DNA from: MGBC131033 sp910585655
GTDB lineage: Bacteria > Bacillota > Clostridia > Lachnospirales > Lachnospiraceae
Assembly: GCA_949502025.1 (NCBI GenBank)
Contig: CATBCG010000065.1
Span: 1 to 27,015 of the forward strand
Reading direction: 5' to 3'
Length of the DNA stretch: 27,015 nucleotides
Shown: positions 23,784 to 27,015 of the stretch, piece by piece
Layout: each line of letters opens with the position of its first letter
Numbering within the stretch: the stretch's first letter is position 1
Position numbers and translations under genes: made by a program
The notes under the pieces: generated by a model
What the model saw: only the letters and a program-made list of their open reading frames with translations
What the model was told of the DNA's origin: nothing
Databases searched by the model: none

Positions 23784-24341
23784 ATGAATACCGTTGTAAC
23801 ATCAAAAGAGGAAATTTTAAAAGCCAGCCGGAACCTGATTCAGCAACAAGGATGGGCTGCCATCAATATCCGTTCTGTCGCGGCAGCATGTAAGGTATCG
23901 GTAGGATCTATTTACAATTATTTTGATTCTAAAGCCGCGTTAGTAAGCGCTGTGGTAGAAAGCATCTGGCATGAGATTTTCCATCGTCCCCAGGGTAAAA
24001 CGGTGTTTTTGGATACACAAGCCTGTATTGCCTGGATGTATGAACAGATGGAGTATGGTCATAGGCAGTATCCTGATTTTTTTACGCTGCATTCTTTGGG
24101 CTTTATGCAGGAGGATAAATCCGACGGAAAACGAAAAATGCAGCAAGCTTGGCAGCATATCCTGGATGAATTGTGTTCTGTTTTAAAGCAGGATACCCGA
24201 ATCAGGGCAGATGCGTTTACAGAGCAGTTTACAGCGGAAAGATTTGCAGATGTCTTATTTTCTCTGATGCTGTCTGCTTTACTGCGTCAGGATTATGACT
24301 CTACTGCGGTATTGGAGATTGTGCGCAGGACTCTTTACTAA
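23784..24341 (+). CDS. TetR/AcrR family transcriptional regulator
   Basis: A 185-aa protein. The TetR helix-turn-helix occupies residues ~26-50: I-N-I-R-S-V-A-A-A-C-K-V-S-V-G-S-I-Y-N-Y-F, ending D-S-K-A-A-L. The C-terminal helical ligand and dimer domain has no close family I can name. A 15-bp palindrome sits over its own promoter and again before the membrane-protein gene downstream. It therefore most likely represses both itself and that gene. The inducer is unknown. Confidence 0.93.
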   Translation: MNTVVTSKEEILKASRNLIQQQGWAAINIRSVAAACKVSVGSIYNYFDSKAALVSAVVESIWHEIFHRPQGKTVFLDTQACIAWMYEQMEYGHRQYPDFFTLHSLGFMQEDKSDGKRKMQQAWQHILDELCSVLKQDTRIRADAFTEQFTAERFADVLFSLMLSALLRQDYDSTAVLEIVRRTLY

Positions 24342-24365
24342 AAATCCACTGAATTATGATAACAC

Positions 24366-24414
24366 GTCGCAAAAGCGACCTGCCGCAGGCAGGATGCACA
24401 CTCGCGCGGATGGA
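24366..24414. repeat. Dispersed hairpin-plus-core repeat, copy 3
   Basis: Hairpin GTCGC-AAAA-GCGAC (24366-24379) and a second small stem CTGCC-GCA-GGCAG (24380-24392) precede the 29-base core at 24386-24414, which matches copy 2 at 27 of 29 bases. The upstream hairpin sequence is unlike copies 1 and 2 although its position is the same. Confidence 0.75.
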
Positions 24415-24449
24415 GGATATTGTCTTCCGGCGAATGCACTTGCTGCGGG

Positions 24450-24475
24450 AATTCCACTTTGTGGAATTATTTTTC
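24450..24475 (+). terminator. Terminator-like hairpin after tetR-like gene
   Basis: An 8-bp perfect stem AATTCCAC / GTGGAATT with loop TTT is followed by ATTTTTC. It would separate the TetR transcript from the membrane-protein gene. Confidence 0.6.
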
Positions 24476-24483
24476 ACCATAAA

Positions 24484-24498
24484 ATGAACAATGTTCAT
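24484..24498. promoter_or_regulatory. TetR operator, copy 2
   Basis: ATGAAC-AAT-GTTCAT, the same half-sites and spacing as at 23755-23769, overlaps a -10-like TAAAAT (24480-24485). The -35 is weak (TTTGTG at 24458-24463). Confidence 0.78.
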
Positions 24499-24520
24499 TG
24501 TAAGGTTACGAGTGGATTGT

Positions 24521-24556
24521 AACTATAGCAGAGCGGGACTTGTCTCCGCTGTAGTT
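24521..24556 (+). promoter_or_regulatory. Leader stem of the seven-helix protein gene
   Basis: AGCGG (24532-24536) pairs with CCGCT (24546-24550) and the outer AACTA (24521-24525) with TAGTT (24552-24556). It lies between operator 2 and the ribosome site. Its role is unknown. Confidence 0.35.
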
Positions 24557-24584
24557 CAAAATAAAAAATAAAGGAGAATAAAGG

Positions 24585-25262
24585 ATGCAAGCGATTGTAG
24601 AAACTGTATTTGATGCTGTCTATTTGATTTCTGTTATTACCATTGGGATTTTGATGATCCGAGGCAGCAAAGGAGAGAGCCAATTTCGTTTGTTTGGATG
24701 GATGGCTGTAGTACTGGGAGCGGGAGACTCGTTTCATTTGGTTCCCCGTGCGTTTGCTTTATGTACCACTGGTCTGGAGCATTACACGGTTCCTTTGGGC
24801 ATTGGAAAATGGATCACCTCGGTTACGATGACGATTTTCTATGTGTTACTCTATTATGTCTGGCGGAAGCGGTATCGGATCGAGGGTCAAACCAGTCTTA
24901 CCACCGCTGTGTATGCTCTGGCAGGTCTAAGGATTGTACTATGTATGATGCCTCACAATCAATGGCTGAGCGCCGAAGCGCCTCTTTCCTGGGGAATCTA
25001 CCGCAATATCCCTTTTGCCCTGCTGGGTCTTTTGGTAATCGTATTGTTCTACCGCAGCGCAAAGGCACATAAAGATAAGGCGTTTCGCTGGATGTGGCTG
25101 ACGATTGTGTTAAGCTTTGGCTTTTATATTCCGGTAGTATTGTGGGCGGATATGATTCCTCTGATTGGTATGCTGATGATTCCAAAGACCTGCGCCTATG
25201 TATGGACGGTACTGATCGGGTATTTTGCTATGAAGCGGGAAGGGAGGTTATGCGAAATATAA
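24585..25262 (+). CDS. Seven-helix integral membrane protein, unknown function
   Basis: A 225-aa protein that I do not recognise. Seven hydrophobic segments lie near residues 4-25, 36-58, 74-93, 105-122, 140-157, 169-189 and 192-216. Loops 1-2, 3-4, 5-6 and the C terminus are rich in Lys/Arg, so the N terminus should be outside and the C terminus inside. Buried or near-buried polar residues include D48, H51, R55 and K201 (P-K-T-C-A-Y-V-W). AAGGAG precedes the ATG. The TetR operator in front implies control by that regulator, so a stress, efflux or sensing role is plausible. See the finding on its rhodopsin-like layout. Confidence 0.8.
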   Translation: MQAIVETVFDAVYLISVITIGILMIRGSKGESQFRLFGWMAVVLGAGDSFHLVPRAFALCTTGLEHYTVPLGIGKWITSVTMTIFYVLLYYVWRKRYRIEGQTSLTTAVYALAGLRIVLCMMPHNQWLSAEAPLSWGIYRNIPFALLGLLVIVLFYRSAKAHKDKAFRWMWLTIVLSFGFYIPVVLWADMIPLIGMLMIPKTCAYVWTVLIGYFAMKREGRLCEI

Positions 25263-25347
25263 GTTGGTTAGTTTGCAGATTGCCAACAAAGAAAATCATT
25301 ATCTGCTGTAATAGGAACGAAATGCCAGTAGATTTTATAGTGTGAGA

Positions 25348-25372
25348 GATGGCGGTTTATCACCGCCATCTG
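25348..25372. terminator. Hairpin between convergent genes (weak two-way terminator)
   Basis: A perfect 10-bp stem AGATGGCGGT / ACCGCCATCT with loop TTATC. It lies between the seven-helix gene and the convergent 52-aa gene. Neither side has a good T-run, so termination strength is uncertain. Confidence 0.6.
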
Positions 25373-25386
25373 CTCCGTTGTCTGCT

Positions 25387-25545
25387 TTAACAGTTGATTT
25401 CGGCTAAAATAGCATTTTTTTCATCTGCGGTAATCCATCCTTGTTCGACAGTATCCTCTAACTGACCTAAAGTCAGTTCCTCGGTCTGATGATACATATA
25501 AAACAAAACAGAATAGATAGGGGAACAATGTAAGTTTGTTTCCAT
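25387..25545 (-). CDS. 52-aa protein, XkdX-like layout, unknown function
   Basis: A small protein starting METNLHCSPI. It has a hydrophobic/aromatic N-terminal half (Y-S-V-L-F-Y-M-Y) and a C-terminal helix pair with V-E-Q-G-W-I-T-A-D-E-K-N-A-I. The V-x-x-G-x-I-T-x-x-E-x-x-x-I pattern is like the short XkdX-type proteins found in phage tail clusters and scattered in Firmicutes. AGGTGA lies 7 bases before the ATG, and a TATAAT promoter lies at 25614-25642. No phage genes are nearby. Confidence 0.6.
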   Translation of the reverse strand: METNLHCSPIYSVLFYMYHQTEELTLGQLEDTVEQGWITADEKNAILAEINC

Positions 25546-25613
25546 GTAAGTTCACCTCACTTTTAGGATGTGATACGTTATTTTATCGGTTAGGATAACC
25601 AGTTTTTGGAGAA

Positions 25614-25642
25614 ATTATACGTATATCCTATTGTTTTTTCAC
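25614..25642 (-). promoter_or_regulatory. Promoter of the 52-aa gene
   Basis: On the minus strand: -35 GTGAAA (25642-25637), 17-base spacer, perfect -10 TATAAT (25619-25614). A short palindrome GGTTA-GGA-TAACC (25588-25600) lies in the leader. Confidence 0.55.
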
Positions 25643-25645
25643 TGC

Positions 25646-25735
25646 TTAGCTCCTGGAAAATACCTTTAACGGATCAATCGGCTCGCAAAGAAAAACGGCA
25701 GCTTTGATTTCACGTTTACAGTTGTTATCTGTCAT
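25646..25735 (-). CDS. Possible 29-aa ORF
   Basis: ATG at 25735 with GAGGT 6 bases upstream; the product starts MTDNNCKREI and ends V-F-S-R-S. It begins 9 bases after the stop of the effector-domain fragment. It has no recognisable motif and could be chance or a remnant. Confidence 0.25.
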   Translation of the reverse strand: MTDNNCKREIKAAVFLCEPIDPLKVFSRS

Positions 25736-25744
25736 ATTGTAACC

Positions 25745-26020
25745 TCATACTTTTCTGATTGGCAGCCAAACTTCATATTGCATCTGATTGGGATCGGAAT
25801 TTAGATAGACCTCTATATCGGGAGCGTTATCAAATTCAAATCCGGAGGTTGGAAGCCACTCTGTTATAATGCGTCGCTCTAACTCCTGAATTGATATATC
25901 TGTACCAGTTCCGCTAAAAATAGCCCATGTGCAGGCGGGAACTATATATTCGCCTAAAGAATTGCCGATATCAGCGGACGAAGATACCGCTACAAAAAAG
26001 AGAGGTTTAAACAGGAGCTG
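25745..26020 (-). pseudogene. C-terminal fragment of a GyrI-like / AraC effector-binding domain
   Basis: About 91 codons read as the end of a small-molecule-binding domain: Y-I-V-P-A-C-T-W-A-I-F, then E-W-L-P-T-S-G-F-E-F, A-P-D-I-E-V-Y, and final E-V-W-L-P-I-R-K-V before TGA (25747-25745). The usual domain is ~150 aa; the first half and any DNA-binding part are missing, and there is no start codon with a ribosome site. It continues in frame from the stop codon of the DUF3788 gene. Confidence 0.72.
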
Positions 26021-26434
26021 TTATTTTCGATTTGGTTTTCTTTTAATCGCCAACAATTTCATATAATCATCAAATTCAGCGGTATTCGTCGGTTCAAACA
26101 TGACCCATTTTCCATCATGATAGATTTTTGCATCATCATATTGGTTACAAATAGCGCTAGAGAGAGTATCCCTTATATCTTCCAGTTTTTTTCTTTCTGC
26201 TTTTCCAAAGATAATCAGGAAGCCAACACAATTATGCTTGGCGTATAGGCAGCATAGTGTTTTACCTCCTCTGCGATATTTATACTCGTAAGTCCAATTT
26301 TTACCACCAGTGTTCCACAACTGTTCCATTTCGTATTTTTCCTCAATAACCAAACATAATTCTTGCCAAATTTTAAACAAAGATTGCCCAAGCAATTCTA
26401 TCATGGTTGATTGAGATGGTATATGTTTAAGCAT
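26021..26434 (-). CDS. DUF3788 family protein
   Basis: A 137-aa soluble protein of usual DUF3788 length. Visible landmarks are K-N-W-T-Y-E-Y-K-Y-R-R-G-G-K-T-L-C near 45-61, a hydrophobic strand C-V-G-F-L-I-I-F-G-K-A-E, and K-I-Y-H-D-G-K-W-V near 103-111. These small proteins (distant to YdhG/DUF1801-type folds) are common in gut Firmicutes, and no activity is known. AGGG lies 6 bases before the ATG. A remnant of an effector-binding domain follows directly in frame after its TAA. Confidence 0.75.
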   Translation of the reverse strand: MLKHIPSQSTMIELLGQSLFKIWQELCLVIEEKYEMEQLWNTGGKNWTYEYKYRRGGKTLCCLYAKHNCVGFLIIFGKAERKKLEDIRDTLSSAICNQYDDAKIYHDGKWVMFEPTNTAEFDDYMKLLAIKRKPNRK

Positions 26435-26505
26435 GGTATTCCCTCCATAAAGTGTTGATTTTTTTACGCTGCTTAATTCCTGTTTTATTTTTGGATAGAC
26501 AGGTG

Positions 26506-26556
26506 CCTCTTTTGCATATCCTCATTATATAAAAATATTATAAAATAGAAAAGAGG
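26506..26556. promoter_or_regulatory. A/T-rich region with inverted repeat before the DUF3788 gene
   Basis: CCTCTTTT (26506-26513) and AAAAGAGG (26549-26556) flank two TATAAT-like -10 elements on the minus strand. This is the probable promoter region of the DUF3788 gene, with no clear -35. Confidence 0.4.
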
Positions 26557-26599
26557 ATTTTTTAAAAGATAGACACGGCAAGCGAAAGAGATTGCTTGA

Positions 26600-26945
26600 A
26601 ATGTTGATTCCCACTAGGGGAAATCATATAGGAGTGCTAGGTCTGAAATAACGGATGAAATCCCAACCTGTGGACATGCCGAAAAGTGAGAGGTAGCTGA
26701 AAAGTGAATATCAGAAAAAGATAACAAATCCCCAAAAGTAGACAAAGGTTGAGAGGCATAGGAGCATTTCAAAGCCCAAGGGGATCTGATATAAAGAAGC
26801 ATTTTGGACTGCCTATCAGACATCCTCAAAGTCGAAAGAAGGATTGGAAGGCATACGAAAGGTCGATACAATTTGTACAGTAGTAGGTATCTTTAAAATT
26901 ACCCTATTTGAGAGAAGAATTCCTAGTACTTTAAGGAATGACGTA
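26600..26945 (+). mobile_element. Probable 5' part (domain I) of a group II intron
   Basis: The stretch has no convincing gene but many paired segments: ATATCAG (26709-26715) plus ATCCCC (26729-26734) with GGGGAT-CTGATAT (26780-26792), and CCAACC with GGTTG. The order CCAACC..CGAAAAG..GGTTG..CTGATATAA..TTTGTACA follows what I recall of domain I of Ll.LtrB (group IIA). The exact 5' boundary is unclear; no GTGCG-type start is seen near 26600. It differs in class from the IIC intron at the left edge. Confidence 0.5.
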
Positions 26946-26947
26946 GA

Positions 26948-26976
26948 TTGACGTATCATAAGAGATACGTTATAAT
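26948..26976 (+). promoter_or_regulatory. Consensus promoter with internal palindrome near the right edge
   Basis: -35 TTGACG (26948-26953), 17-base spacer, perfect -10 TATAAT (26971-26976). A palindrome ACGTATC-ATAAGA-GATACGT (26951-26970) fills the spacer. A strong AAGGAGG (26984-26990) follows at once. Confidence 0.55.
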
Positions 26977-27001
26977 TGCACTTAAGGAGGTGTGTTTCTT
27001 T

Positions 27002-27015
27002 TTGGGAGAGAAAAA
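27002..27015 (+). CDS. Possible start of a gene cut by the window edge
   Basis: TTG at 27002 lies 11 bases after AAGGAGG and opens M-G-E-K. If the upstream stretch is a group II intron, this would be the intron-encoded protein; otherwise it is an independent gene. Four codons are too few to identify it. Confidence 0.3.

Noticed and set aside
26614..26871. 85-codon minus-strand frame near the right edge
   Set aside because: No ribosome site or domain; it is antisense to a stretch that behaves like structured RNA.
1..27015. CRISPR array, tRNA, rRNA or integrase-bordered island
   Set aside because: No regularly spaced repeats, tRNA-like cloverleaf sequences or integrase gene were found on reading both strands.

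Overview
The window reads as chromosomal DNA of a Gram-positive anaerobe of the Clostridia, most likely Lachnospiraceae. Evidence for this is near-consensus TTGACA/TATAAT promoters with 17-bp spacers, strong AGGAGG-type ribosome sites, a type I dehydroquinase-shikimate kinase fusion, TIGR04086 and DUF4867 family proteins, and a heterodimeric ABC exporter with a large extracellular insert. Nothing in the sequence fixes the genus.

Left part (1-4831): the window opens in the last ~100 bases of a group IIC-type intron (domains V and VI). A hairpin-plus-core dispersed repeat follows, then a MarR-controlled operon encoding a heterodimeric ABC exporter with one canonical and one degenerate ATP site. 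Next (4828-9180) come a PHP-domain phosphoesterase, a TIGR04086 membrane protein, the nagBA amino-sugar operon with a NagR/DasR-like operator over its start, and a DUF4867 protein. A minus-strand operon (11676-9001) encodes a NitT/TauT-like ABC importer and ends in a 59-aa membrane protein coupled to the ATPase by ATGA. The + strand then carries barstar-like, YqeG phosphatase and amidase genes (11896-13476). Aromatic-amino-acid genes follow (aroE on minus, aroD-aroK on plus), then efp with a textbook promoter and terminator.

Centre (17054-22524, minus strand): a three-gene operon with its own strong promoter. It encodes a TerB-N/TerB-C protein, a BrxC/BrxD-type (DUF2791) P-loop ATPase and an Lhr/BrxHI-type superfamily 2 helicase. 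A 93-base imperfect palindrome sits between the first two genes. No methylase, PglZ phosphatase or nuclease is next to it, and the flanking genes are ordinary metabolic ones. This is the best candidate for a little-described DNA-processing or defence system in the window.

Right part (22560-27015): a decayed YcaQ-like gene, a nitroreductase, and a TetR regulator whose 15-bp palindromic operator is found again in front of a seven-helix membrane protein. Then come several very small minus-strand ORFs, a GyrI-like effector-domain fragment, a DUF3788 gene, and finally a structured stretch that resembles domain I of a group IIA intron. Three copies of one dispersed repeat lie at about 0.1, 16.4 and 24.4 kb, all in intergenic DNA. 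No tRNA, rRNA or CRISPR array was seen.
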